From contig NC_058048.1 in the NCBI RefSeq assembly GCF_020085105.1, positions 4,415,362 to 4,479,361 of the forward strand: a DNA stretch of 64,000 bases. Reading direction: 5' to 3'. Position 1 is the stretch's first letter; the number at the start of each line of letters is the position of its first letter. A program made the position numbers and the translations under genes. Positions 36,863 to 48,400 of the stretch are shown piece by piece. Source of the DNA: Siniperca chuatsi. Taxonomy: Eukaryota > Chordata > Actinopteri > Centrarchiformes > Sinipercidae. The notes under the pieces were generated by a model. That model was not told where the DNA came from and did not search any database. It worked only from the letters and a program-made list of their open reading frames with translations.

Positions 36863-39800
36863 TCATTTGCTCCAGAGCAGGGCAATGGCTTTGCAGATTC
36901 CCACATCGTTGTAGTTGAAGTAGCAAAGACCAGCGAAGGTGACCGTGGACAGGAGGAAGAGACCCGCATTGGCAATCTTGATCTTTGTGTCCCCATGAAC
37001 GTAGTCTGTTAACACCTGCCCGATTCCCCTACAAGACAGAAACATACGCAAACACAGACAAGGTGAGCCGTCAGTGAAGAAACACGTTTTGTTTTCAAAA
37101 TTAGAGCGAAGGCCTCAGTATGCTTCATATGAACTAGGCCGCACTATGTGTTGTCCAACCAAGTGTTTATAGGTGTTTGAATGGCTACGACCTTTCGCAC
37201 CTGGCCAATCAGCCTGAGGTGGGCGTGATTGTCTGTTTCACAAGTTACAAAGACAGAGCTGCTAAGGGGGAAAGGCCACTTTTCCGGAAGTGTTTTCTCC
37301 CCGTGTTTAACAATATCCTCAATGTTACTTAAAATGAAAACACAGGACGCCCCCAGATAACGTTATGATCATATAGGACATATAAGTCTCAGCCGCCATT
37401 GCTATGGAGAAGAAACCAGAGGTGCAAAGCAGAGAGCAATAGCGAATTTAAAATGCTTCGTTGTTGCAGAACAAGCGCTGTGCCATTGTTGCTGAACTCA
37501 TCCAAGATTGACCCAGAAGCAGCCAAATAACTGCTCCCACTTTGCAACTCTATTGTCAGACGCAGCCCCACCCAATTCTGCCTTAGGAAAGGGGTTTCCA
37601 GACACTGTTCAGACACTTGGTTTGAAGCATACTGAGGCCTTAAATGCAATCTACACTTTATTACAATCCGGGTTTTATTCTCGTTGCTTTGGCCATCGGT
37701 TCCATCATCCATGACGACATTATACTCGCTGAAGTAATTGTTGAGATGTCAGAACACAATGACATCACTAAAAATTTCACAGACAGGGCAAGAAACACGG
37801 GCATTTGGCTTATAAACGAGCTGACAGTTTTGCTAGATTTGCTACCACTTTCTTTGGAGGCAAACATGGAGCACACCTGTATGTCACTAAAACTATGAAA
37901 GCCATCAGTGTTCACATCTAAGTATGGTAGGTCAATGTTGAATGTTAAGCTATGATGTATGTTTATAACAAACCCAGTTGTGGTATTTTGTTATTATATT
38001 TATTATTATTATCCCTCATTTTTCTAACCTGGGGGTTTGTTTACACTGTATGATTGTCTGATCGCCTTTGTTTCTTGCCCCTTTGGACCTGCTTTTATCA
38101 CTGTTGTCATACCCAATACAACCAATGGCCAGAGCTATGAAAAAACCCGACATAAGTTGTAATAAAGCAGAGTTTTCCTTTAACAAATTAGTAAACCACC
38201 TTAATTCAAAAAGCTTAATGTCTTACTGAAGCTATGTTCATCAGGTTGGCATTCAGTTCCAACATTCCTCAGTGATAAAATCCTATTAGGCACAGGCTAT
38301 GCTTATCCCCAGTACCAGCTGCAGAGAGGAAGCTTTCCAACCTTCTCATGCTTCATCCGATGGCGATGATGCCTCCAAATGACATCGGAGCATTTGTGTA
38401 ACTGGTTTTGGTCGAAGAGGACATGGCTAGACCCTTTGAGATACGAACCTGCCCCGAAAGCCAAGCTTAGGAAGACTTATCACTACTCATGACTGGGATT
38501 TGTGGCCTACATGCTGCCATGCTGTTTAGTCTGCACTCTAACTGATGGAAGAACACATCACTGTGACGCTAAGCTAAAGCCACCTTCTCAAGTCTGCAAA
38601 CAGACCTGGAACTAACCAGGGCTTAATTAATAGCTGCCGACAGCTACGGCGAGATGGCTGAATTCCCCCCCACCGAGCCGCCACGGCACAAAGTTTGCCT
38701 TTTGTCTCGTAAGGGTCAGCGAACAAGCTAAACCTTTGTACTGGGTAGAGATGTTTGGGAAATTAGTTTGTGGAGGGTTCAAAGAACTTTCATTCATACT
38801 GCCCAAATGCTCTCGATCTGTTAAATCACAATCTGCTGGTGTATGACCAGGTGAGGATGAGCTGAGGATGACTGTATTTGACCTGGATGCTGACAAGTCA
38901 TACTAATGCCCCATTCACACTGGACTACAACTCCCTGTGGACTTTGTGATGAAGGAATTTACCCGCCATGTTTGCGATAAGTGAAGTCTGTGTGTCACTC
39001 AAATTCACTGGTCATTTTGGAGGCTGTAGTTTGTGGTACTGTTGAATTTAATTTATACTGAGAGGTGTTTCTAATATTCAGTCTACCCTCATTGATATAA
39101 GCAGGGGGGACAAGGCAAAATTAGAAACACCTCTCAGCCGCTCAAAATGAGCACACAGTTGAACCAACACCTCTCTAAAACATTGTCAACTAAAACTGAA
39201 CATTATAACCTTCATGAAGGTTGGATTTACCTCATAAACTGGTAACTGACTGTATATAGAGCAACATACAAGAACTACCATTGGAGAGGAATTAGTCTGA
39301 CAAACAGATCTTTGCTGTGTAAATGCCAAGTACACAGGAAGTGAAACTATGTCTTTTACAAGTGGTGGGTTAGAAAGGGAAGGTATGACGGTGATTCAAT
39401 ATGTATCAAAAAAGAAGACACGGAAAGCATTATTAGAGAGAAATGATCTGTTTCTGAACTGGAATATGGATATGAATATGAAAGCTTTGTATGCACGTAT
39501 AAACAAAACTTTCATCTTCAGGAGTAATGCAACCAGGGTTCAGGCTAGTGTTTGCCCGTCTCACCAGTGTCCATGCAGGGTCAGGGCAGCAGCCAAGGAG
39601 TAGTCAATGACAGGACTGGGATTAAAGTAGGCTATGGGTCCCATGGCCAGCAGCAGGATGCTCAGCACTCGTTCTGCTGTCCAGTGCAGAGAGGCGGCTT
39701 TGGAGCCAGAGCCCGCTGTGGAGCCGGAGAAACAGCACATTATCAGCAGACTTAATTATCTGCATGGTAAAAGCAAAAACAGTTGTATCCCCAAACAAAA

Positions 39801-42800
39801 AGATGGATGTTTAATCTGATTCCCTTTACCTGGCTAGAGAACACTCAAGAGTTGTAATCCATACACACATTTAGAGTTTTAAAGGAATAGGTCGACATTT
39901 TGGGAAATACACTTTCTTGCCAATTTAGATGAGATGATCGATACTTCTTTGTGTAAATATGAAGCTACTGGCATGGAAGGAGTACGAGGCGATGGGCCCC
40001 TGAGCACAGCCCCCTGGACTCCTCCTACATAGGAGCATGTATGTTTTTAGTCATTTTGTGTCTATTTCAGCAATATTTTGCAGGTGACCAGATGTCGTTT
40101 GTCGTCGTTTCACATCTCTCTGTGGTCATTTGACTTTCCAACAAGAAATATCACCTGACACGTCATACAGAGACTCTGGCTGAGGGGCCCAAGGGGTCAG
40201 GGGCCTGGTATGTCTGTTCAGTAATCCAGCCATGCCACCGGCAGCCGGTTAGCTTAGTTTAGCACAAAGACTGGAAACAGCTAGCCTGACTCTGTCCAAG
40301 GTAATAAAATTCGCCTACCAGCACCTTTAAAGCTCACTTACTAACAGGTTACAGCTTGTTTATTTAAGCCGAACAAAAGCAGAAGTGTAAAACAACACAA
40401 TGTGGTTTTATGGGAGTAATGTGCTGGACTATTTCTTGACCAGGCTGTTGACTGTAGCCTCGTATTTAATGGACAGATACGCGAGTGGTAATAATCATAT
40501 CATCTAACGCTCGACAAGGAAGCATATAAACGCATTTCCCAAAATGTCGAACTATTCCTTTAATATATGATTACTAGGAGTTAAGGAGCAGCAAGACATT
40601 ACTTTTAACATTCAGTTGTTTTTTTTACCTGGAAAACGATACTGCACTTGCAGTATGAGGTCAGTATCTAGCCAGTTCGACCATCATCAAAACCATTCAT
40701 AACCTTGATAACCCTGATGATGTCATCAAGGTGGGTCTCAGTGGGTGAAACCTGCTCGCATTTAGCAGACCTTTTGAACCTGGTGTCAAAATACCAGTCT
40801 AGCATTTGGGGCACTAAATCTGGACTACAAAACACCATACACAATCAAGGCGATTTCCACCAACATGGAACCGGCTCAGTTCCAGTTCGCGCACCTAATT
40901 TTAGACCGTTTGGAGCATTTCGACCAAAAATAAATTGGTTAGGAACCCGAAAAGTTGGTTTCCAGCTGGAACCAAAAAATAGCAGGTTTTCCTTAACCTG
41001 AAGTGCGAACTGAAGTGGGCGTATCATATTCTACAGATCATTGTGCAACGCTCTCCATTCATGGCGCATCCTTGATTACAACGGTTCTGCTCAAAACTGG
41101 TGGAAACGCGGGCTGGTTTGCTAGATAGCACCATGGTTCCAAGAATCTTGAACGTAACCGGTTCAAGAACCAGAGCTAATTTGGTGGAAAAGGGCCATGA
41201 GAGGTACATACACACATCACCCTGATGATGTCATCAGGGTTATCTGGGCTTGGGATTTTAAATTTTAAATTTTAAATCCCAAGGCTCAGTGCTAAAGATT
41301 TAAAATCTTTAGCACTGAGCCTGCATAAACTTGTGGCGTGAAGCTTGAAAGATGTGTGCATTTATCAGGCAGGGAGGGTGTAACAACATAAGCTGAATTA
41401 TGGGAATTGTAGTATCTAGTGTTTTTGGGGCTTGACTAATTGACTAAAAGTCAGGATCTCTCTGCTGTACTGATTTTGACCGTTCCTTTTTTAGTCGGTC
41501 TCTCACAAGTCTCCCAATTTATAGAAGTGCAACACTAAATTCCTGAATAAAATATACCAAACTGCAGAATGCGTCAGTGTTAAGACCTTTGCCTAAATAA
41601 AACATAGTCTTAAAAGGTCCAGTGTGTAGGATTTAGTGACATCTAGCAGTGAAATTACAGTTTGCAACCATTTGAATACCGCTCGCCTCACCCTCCCCTT
41701 CCACGCGTGTAGGAGAAACTACGGTGGCTGCGAAACTTGCAAAAAACGCAAAAGGCCCTATCTAGACCCAGTGTTTGGTTTGTCTGTTCTGGGCTACTGT
41801 AGGAACATGGCGGTGTAACATGGCGACCTCTGTGGAAGGGGACCCGCTCCCTCTGTAGATAAAAATGGCTTTTTCTAAAGTAGTGAAAACACAACGATTC
41901 TTATTTTCCAGGTGACTTCTGCCAATAGCTCCTCCTAAATGTTACACACTGGACCTTTAAGTGAGGAAGTTTCCTGATTTAGATGAGTAGTGTCAACATA
42001 CTGGCACCAGTCTAGCCAGGGCGCTAAATCGGGACCACAAAACACCAGTCATTCACAACCAAGGCGATCAGCCACCTGCTTTCATGTCAAACCGGAAAAA
42101 AAGCTGCCTGCAAACTGTGAGGTACGTACACAAATCACTCTATAGAAAAACATCCAAACTGATAGCAAATAGCAAAAACTAATCAGGAAAATGTACCAAA
42201 TGAAACTGACACCCTTACCAGTCCATTGGTACTATTAATATTGGCACATTCTCTGCAACCAGAGTATAGTACACTAGACCATTTTAACAGATCACTATCA
42301 CAGGCATTACACTATGCATTGTGCTATGCTACTCGGACTGAACATTACTTAGTTTAATGAGATCCTATTTACACTATTTTGCAGTCATAATGTAGTTCAC
42401 TTCAAAGGTGGAAAAAGTGTAGCTTATAATGTTTACTTAAACTACTTAATGTTTATTTAAACTGTGTCAGAGGTGTTGATTCAACTCTGTGGTCATTTCT
42501 GAGCCTGTGGTATGTCATGCTGTTGGTTTGCTAAATATATTAGAGGTTTCCTGTTGTTCTGTATGTACTGTATGTACTACTGCGTACTTTCAATTGTCAA
42601 CACTGACCGTACAGAGCCTGCGATGCATGAATCCTTGCTGTCAGCAGGTAGGGCTGGTCCTGGTATTTGTGTGGTACAACCAGCGGCCTGGCCAGCAAAG
42701 CGCTTTGGTAAAAGAGAGCTGAAGACAAGAGACAAAAAGTTTCCAAATGGTCACAAATTATGAAATTCAACCACAGCTTACCTAGAATAAACTGTAAACC

Positions 42801-43834
42801 ACAAAATAAACTATGAAGTATGTAGGACGGTGTAGTCCCTCATTCGTCCAGGAGTGTTCTATCGTAGAAAAGGTTTCAGTCGTAGTCAGATAACAGTTAA
42901 CTCAGAGTAGCTTAAATTTCCAGTTCCCGTCCAATTTTTTCACAATTGAGAATGACTTCCGGATGGGAGCCGAAACGTCTTGATTCTGAAAACAGTGTCC
43001 AGATGACTACGACTGAAACCTTTTCTACGATATGAAGTATGTAATTTTAGCATGTCTCAACTCAACAAAAAACTAATGTTGTTAACATAATATTTTACTA
43101 TAAAAGATAAAAAAATGTCAATACTGCGATAAACATTGGGTAAAAAAGAAAAGAAAAAACGTGGTTCAACGAAACTGCTTTCCACACAGCCAATTTTACA
43201 GCTGGAAACAATTGACCCAAACAGTCAAAGGCGGGCGGTGGCGAGCAATCTTAACCTAACATGAATTTTTACTGAAAGAGCTACTATGTGTTATATATGC
43301 CGAATTAAAAAATGAGTCTTGTCATCTCAAAAAATGTCTGTTGTAAAGTTTTACCTGGTATGTGATTTTGTCAATGTGTAAGTTACCGTATAATTCCAAA
43401 ACTTCTGAATAGTGTTTGGCATACAGTTCTGCGTCTATCGTGCGAGCAATAACGTCATGTTCTGATAGTCTGACGTCATCGTGGTAGCAAATTTCAATTC
43501 CCCCTCAGTTTGCATCATTAAGGCGACTGAGAAGGTCGAGTTTACTAGCCACTAACTAAGTTTAGCCAGTGATGGGACCCACTAATAATTACACTAAAGA
43601 CTCCCTTAACTAAAGTCGTGAACTTGAAAATAGTAGTCAAACGTTATGCCAGACACGACTTGTTCGTACACAGCTAATATTCGACCTCCCTCCTATCAAA
43701 ACGTCCTGCTATCAAACTACTACACTAAAGTAAACACATATATTCAAAAAAGACAGAAACATTGAGAAGACACAGAAGTACCCACGTTTAACTCCTCTGC
43801 GACACACAGAACTCAGCCTGACGACAGCCGCCAT
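36863..43834 (-). CDS. sdhd: Succinate dehydrogenase subunit D (CybS, complex II membrane anchor)
   Basis: SDHD is the small membrane anchor of mitochondrial complex II; with SDHC it binds haem b and ubiquinone in the inner membrane. Four coding exons, minus strand: 43786-43834, 42608-42718, 39565-39715 and 36863-37028, giving 158 residues (human 159). Frame is kept at all junctions, with the same phases as the human gene. Exon 1 encodes a basic presequence ([16 protein letters not shown]). Exon 3 has [20 protein letters not shown] and the LTLHGHW histidines near the haem. Exon 4 has LTDYVHGD, which contributes to the quinone site, and [20 protein letters not shown]. The exon 1 donor was placed at AAAC|GTGGGT because only this keeps frame with exon 2. 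The introns are unusually rich in inverted-repeat elements. Confidence 0.95.
37109..37641. mobile_element. MITE with perfect 19-bp terminal inverted repeats (sdhd intron 3)
   Basis: aaggcctcagtatgcttca at 37109-37127 is exactly reverse-complemented at 37623-37641. The interior has no transposase. A related fragment (catatgaagcataataaagc) is at 51465-51484. Confidence 0.8.
39058..39137. repeat. Short fold-back element (sdhd intron 3)
   Basis: ctgagaggtgtttctaat (39058-39075) is perfectly reverse-complemented at 39120-39137, giving an 18-bp stem with a 44-nt loop. Confidence 0.85.
39879..40563. mobile_element. MITE with about 29-bp terminal inverted repeats (sdhd intron 2)
   Basis: The left end, ttaaaggaataggtcgacat, is mirrored by the right end, whose reverse complement is ttaaaggaatagttcgacat; both continue with the nine bases tttgggaaat. 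The interior carries agctagcctgactctgtcc and ctaccagcacctttaaagct. The same family occurs at 22165-22457, 23948-25035 and 59395-59580. Confidence 0.85.
40708..41245. mobile_element. Inverted-end element (sdhd intron 2)
   Basis: gataaccctgatgatgtcat near the left end and tcatcagggttatc at the right end form terminal inverted repeats. The interior, rich in ggaacc/ggttcc words (40861-41200), looks like a further nested MITE. Confidence 0.5.
41249..41321. repeat. Two adjacent long palindromes (sdhd intron 2)
   Basis: 41249-41283 is a near-perfect AT-rich palindrome flanked by cttggga and its complement. 41283-41321 is a perfect palindrome with 19-bp arms (ggctcagtgctaaagattt) around a single central A. 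They share base 41283. Confidence 0.9.
41613..41958. mobile_element. MITE with AAAGGTCCAGTGTGTA ends (sdhd intron 2)
   Basis: Left aaaggtccagtgtgta (41613-41628) pairs with the right end tacacactggaccttt. The flanks are TAA-like on both sides. The interior is about 310 bp with no coding signal. Confidence 0.8.
42858..43033. repeat. Fold-back element (sdhd intron 1)
   Basis: atcgtagaaaaggtttcagt plus cgtagtca at 42860-42887 is reverse-complemented at about 43004-43031 (tgactacgactgaaac ...). This gives a stem of about 28 bp around a loop of about 116 nt that contains ccgaaacgtcttgattctga. Confidence 0.8.
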
Positions 43835-43906
43835 GATGATCAACCAACCAAGGTCACCACAGTTACCCGGATGTAGTTGTTGCGTCGTCAGCTCAGCAGC
43901 ACAAAG

Positions 43907-44021
43907 ATGTTGGACGTTGGAGAAGATCAGCAACAAATTAAACTCGCAATATTACAGTTTGCTACATGCAAAAACTGTGATAGAAACGGAATAACTGCTA
44001 AACACTACACTGATGTTAAAG
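43907..44021 (+). CDS. Unassigned first-exon-like ORF divergent from sdhd
   Basis: An ATG 72 bases upstream of the sdhd ATG, on the opposite strand, opens 38 codons (MLDVGEDQQQIKLAIL ... HYTDVK) ending at a good donor, GTTAAAG|GTAAAT. It contains a CKNC pair. I do not recognise it, and no matching second exon was found before timm8b exon 1. It may be a start exon of a divergent transcript, an upstream exon of timm8b, or chance. Confidence 0.25.
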
Positions 44022-44334
44022 GTAAATCCCGGACAACGCAACAGCTGTGATGATTAGGCTGGCACGTGGACACATTTTGAATTCAGCGCTGGGGGCCCCT
44101 CATTCAGGTCCAACTTGAATAGAATATCTCAAAAGAAGTCAATTACTATTGTGGTGTTGGACCTACTCCAAAAAGTCTCACATGGTGTCAGAGGTAACTC
44201 TGTCCTGGGCAGAATTTCCATTTTAAAGCCAGTCTGATGTGCAAAACTACAAAACTGAGACTACACTTCCCGTGAAGCCCCAAGCACAAAACAAGGAAAA
44301 AGAAGAGGAATAAATATGTTGCACAAAGTCCACA

Positions 44335-44369
<35 letters not shown>

Positions 44370-45464
44370 ATTTGGGGTTGTATTAGGTTTTATTAATGAG
44401 GTGCTTTATATTTTTGCCATATTTGTTTTTTAATCAAATTTCTCATGTGGATCACTGATCCTTTTGGTCATCATTATGGAGGGTTTCTGATCAGATTAAG
44501 GAGCCATAAGAGAGTCCCTGCATTATAGTTCAGTACGGAGCATCGAAACGCTTCTGAGTCAACTCCTTTCATTCAATAAACTTTAATGAAGCAGATATAA
44601 CAAGTATACATCACGTAAGCAACAACATGAAAAGATGATCAATGAAAAGAAAATAATAATAATCAAATAAAAACCTTGTAAAGCTCAAAGGTTGTATGTG
44701 TTTTAGCAGCTTTTTGTTGGTACAGTCAGCCATAGATGAAATGCATCGTTTAACATAGATAACCGGCTCAGAAAGCCATGTTGGTTAAAAAGTTGACTAA
44801 TCAATGAAATATTATTACTGAACCAAAACGATGTGTGAATGGGTGTTTATACAGAATATATCTTTTATTAAAACTTGTGAATCTTTTGACTCAACTCTGT
44901 CTTTTGTCTTTTGAGTCCGCTCCTTTTCTTTTTTGAATGAACAAAAGGATCATATACAAACATCCAGGTGAGCCTCCAGAGACCTCCACACCTCCAGGTT
45001 CATTCTTCCTTCGAACAGTTTGGCGAATATGTACATTGTTACACTTTATGTCTGTTCGTTCAGTTCCATCCAGCTTCAATGAAGGCTGTTATATTATTCT
45101 CACCATAACTAATGTGGATTTTCACAAGTTGAATTAATCCATTTTGAAATTCTCTGAAAGAAATTGGACTCAAACCGTTCATAGGATAGCATATTTCCAA
45201 ACGCATCAGAAAGATTTGAGTCCGCTCCTGTTAAACATGGAATATCTTTGTAAGCGTCACTTCTTACGTCACACGTAGCGTGCCGATCTGCAAATTTCTC
45301 CGTCCGGAGCCGCCGCTGCGTGAGGCGCAGCGTGTGATTTGTAGATCAGTGCTGTTTCACACGCTGACGCCGCAGCGCGCACTCGTCTCGCGGTGAAAGC
45401 GAAGGTCACCTCACCACCTTGTCAGCGGGAATACAGCGTTGTTCTGTAACTATTTAATAACGCA
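44022..45464 (+). other. sdhd-timm8b head-to-head region, timm8b promoter
   Basis: A GT microsatellite occupies 44337-44368. The last 200 bases (about 45255-45460) are rich in CG dinucleotides and presumably contain the timm8b promoter and 5' UTR. The rest is AT-rich with no exon seen apart from the ORF noted above. Confidence 0.55.
44337..44368. repeat. (GT)n microsatellite
   Basis: Sixteen GT units. Confidence 0.95.
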
Positions 45465-48400
45465 ATGGACAGTTTTGACAACTTCAGTGCGTCGGAGAAA
45501 GCAGAGGCGACGGAGCTTCAGCGTATGATCGCTATAGAGCAACAGAAAGCGCAGTTCCAGGCCCAGGTTTGTATGCTAACCATGCTAATCTGTGTCCAGT
45601 CCTTCAGCGTTCATCTTCCCCTCGGAGGCCACATGAAGGGATGGGAGCCTAACAGCGCCGGGTCTTTCAGAAACCAGTCGCTTTGGATTTCAGCGGGGTT
45701 TCCCTGCATGTTAACCAGCATGGGAGCGTGTTCGAACATGGTTTGGTTAACCACAATGACCAACCATTCAGGAGACAGGGGCCCTCGAGTTGACCCATAT
45801 TGGATTCCCACCCCACCTAAAGACACAAGTATCTTAAAATATCAGAATCAGAATCACAAATACTTTATTGATCCCCGTAGGGAAACTCTTTGTTCCAGTA
45901 GCTCTTCTTTACGTCAGTGCACACAGGAGAAAACGATATTATACACTATAAACAGGTCAGAAATAAATTAAGTAACATGTTGGTATAAGTATAAGATAAA
46001 CTAAGTGTCGAGTACCAAGTAGGTTTACTGGTAGATGGTGAAGTACAGTATAAATACAATGTCACTAATTATGTAATAAATAATAGTAAAAGCGGAGGTG
46101 CATGTACTGTCGAGAGTAATTGAGGTATATCCGTAACAGTAATAAGAAAAACTAACAAGGGAAAACTAATATTGCACTTGAGTAGTAAACAGAATATTGC
46201 ACAATTATTATTAAGATGTAATGCTCAATGTCCAGTTTAGTGACCTAGGGTCAAACAGACTAATCCTTAGAGGGAGGAGTTAAATAGTTTGATGGCCACA
46301 GGCAGGAATGACTTCCTGTGGCGCTCTGTGGTGCTCTTTGGTGGGATGAGTCTTCCGCTGAAGGTGCTCCTTTGTTTAGCCAGCACGTCATGGAGCGGGT
46401 GGGAGACACTGTCCAAGATGGCATGTAGTTTGGCCAGCATCCTCCTCTCTGACACCACCACCAGAGAGTCAGAGATACAAAATAGGTATCTTCAAAAATA
46501 AACAGTATGGGTGATTATCAGAAAGCTTACAAAGAAGGTTTTGATGTTGCCTAAACTAATTTTTTTTTAATTTGTTAATGTTACAGGTAGACCCTTCTTT
46601 ACATCTCCCTAAGTTTCCATGTTCAGCCTTCTGAGTATATGGTGGGCAGTCTATGAATCCTTAATGTTGCCTATGAAAATTAGAATGAAATGACATAATA
46701 AGGAAGCCCAGGTCAGCAAACGTGTAGTGCAAAGTCATGTGAAGGCGTGAAGATCTCTTTATTTTGAAGCCACTGGTGAAGGGCTGATGATGCTTTGCTC
46801 CTGTCAGCTGGCCTGTTGCTGTGCGTGGCTCCACTGATGTGAGCACGTTGCCCACATCGTCTTCAGCTACGATGGCTTCTTCTATTTGAGTGGTCGCATA
46901 GAAGAACTGTCGTGCCATGACCTTCGTTCTGGAAATGGGTTGGAAGTAATGAAGGTTCCTAGTGCCTGGTCGAGTTCTTACCTGACTGAAACGCAGCTTC
47001 AGAAATCCATTCTCAGCAAACCATTGGGTTATTGTTAGGTATTCCACTTAAACAGTGGGGACAGTCTTTAGCAAAGAGGTACAATTGATGTGGAGTCTGT
47101 ATGTGGTCCTGAAATGTTGTAAACTAGCTCTAGAGAATTTCTGAAGCTGTGGACGGGAACGGTATATATCGCGATACGGTAATTATTCTGTAAATTCAAT
47201 TAAGAAATGGTTTAAAATAACCATACTTCTTCTTCTTTTCCTTTCGGCTGTTCCCTTTCAGGGGTCGCCACAGCGAATCATGTGCCTCCATCTAACCCTG
47301 TCCTCTGCATCCTCTTCACTCACACCAATTAGCTTCATGTCCTCTCTCACTACATCCATAAATCTCCTCTTTGGTCTTCCTCTAGACCTCCTGCCTGGCA
47401 GCTCCAACTCCAGCATCCTTCTACCAATATATTCACAGTCTCTCCTCTGAACACGTCCAAACCACCTCAATCTGGCCTCTCTGACTTTATCTTTGAAACG
47501 TCTAACATGAGCTGTCCCTCTGATGTCCTCATTCCTGATCCTGTCCGTCCTCGTCACTCCCAAAGGGAACCTCGACATCTTAAGCTCTGCTACCTAAAAT
47601 AACCAGACTGTACTTCACAGTTTCACTCTGCTCCTCCATGTTTTCTTGTCACTCTCTGCATTACCTCTACCAGCTGTCGCTCTCACGTCACATGAGAACT
47701 AGGTAAGCAGTCCGGCTGCCCGAGTCACGTTACCTTGCGAGGCAGCTGGATTCGCTACATAGCCTGCCCCGAATATATAGCAGATGGTCAAAGAGATATT
47801 GCCAAATCTCTACCGGTGGACACATTTCTATCCTTGCACAGTATGTATCATCATGTCACCCGACCTTCCATCCTTCCATCCATTACCTATAACCGCTTAT
47901 CCTTAGCGGGTTTCAGGGGGGCTGGAGCCGATCCCAGCTGACACTGGGCGGGAGGCGGGGTCCGCCCCGGACAGGTCGCCAGTCAGTCACAAGGCTGACA
48001 CGGTGGCCCTGTCTGCACCTGGCATTAACATGCGCCTTGGGTGATCCGATCACAAGTGGACAGCTCTAAGTACAGGTGTGAAGACACCCGAGGACTGCTG
48101 AGATCCGATCGCTCAGACCACATTCGGAGGTGGTGGAGGTGTCATGTTAAAGTGCAAAACAACAAGAAGAAGCCAAGGAATAGACCCAGTCTGTGTTGTT
48201 TTGATTTTGCCTGCGCGCCAAGGTCTTTGCAAACTACTTCTTCTTCTTTCCCGTAGACTAGGCACGGGAAGTGCATTGCTGCCTCCCGCCGGTTAAAAAC
48301 GACACTTCACTGAACCGTATGGGATTTATTTATCTTCTCTGGTGTCACACAGAGCTCACGAAGAAATAATTGATTATGAGCATTATTAGTTGAGACTGCA

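Noticed and set aside
45465-45971. 168-codon read-through of timm8b exon 1
   Set aside because: Only the first 34 codons match TIM8B. The rest is intron, ending in LINE tail sequence, and the GCCCAG|GTTTGT donor joins cleanly to exon 2 at 48872.
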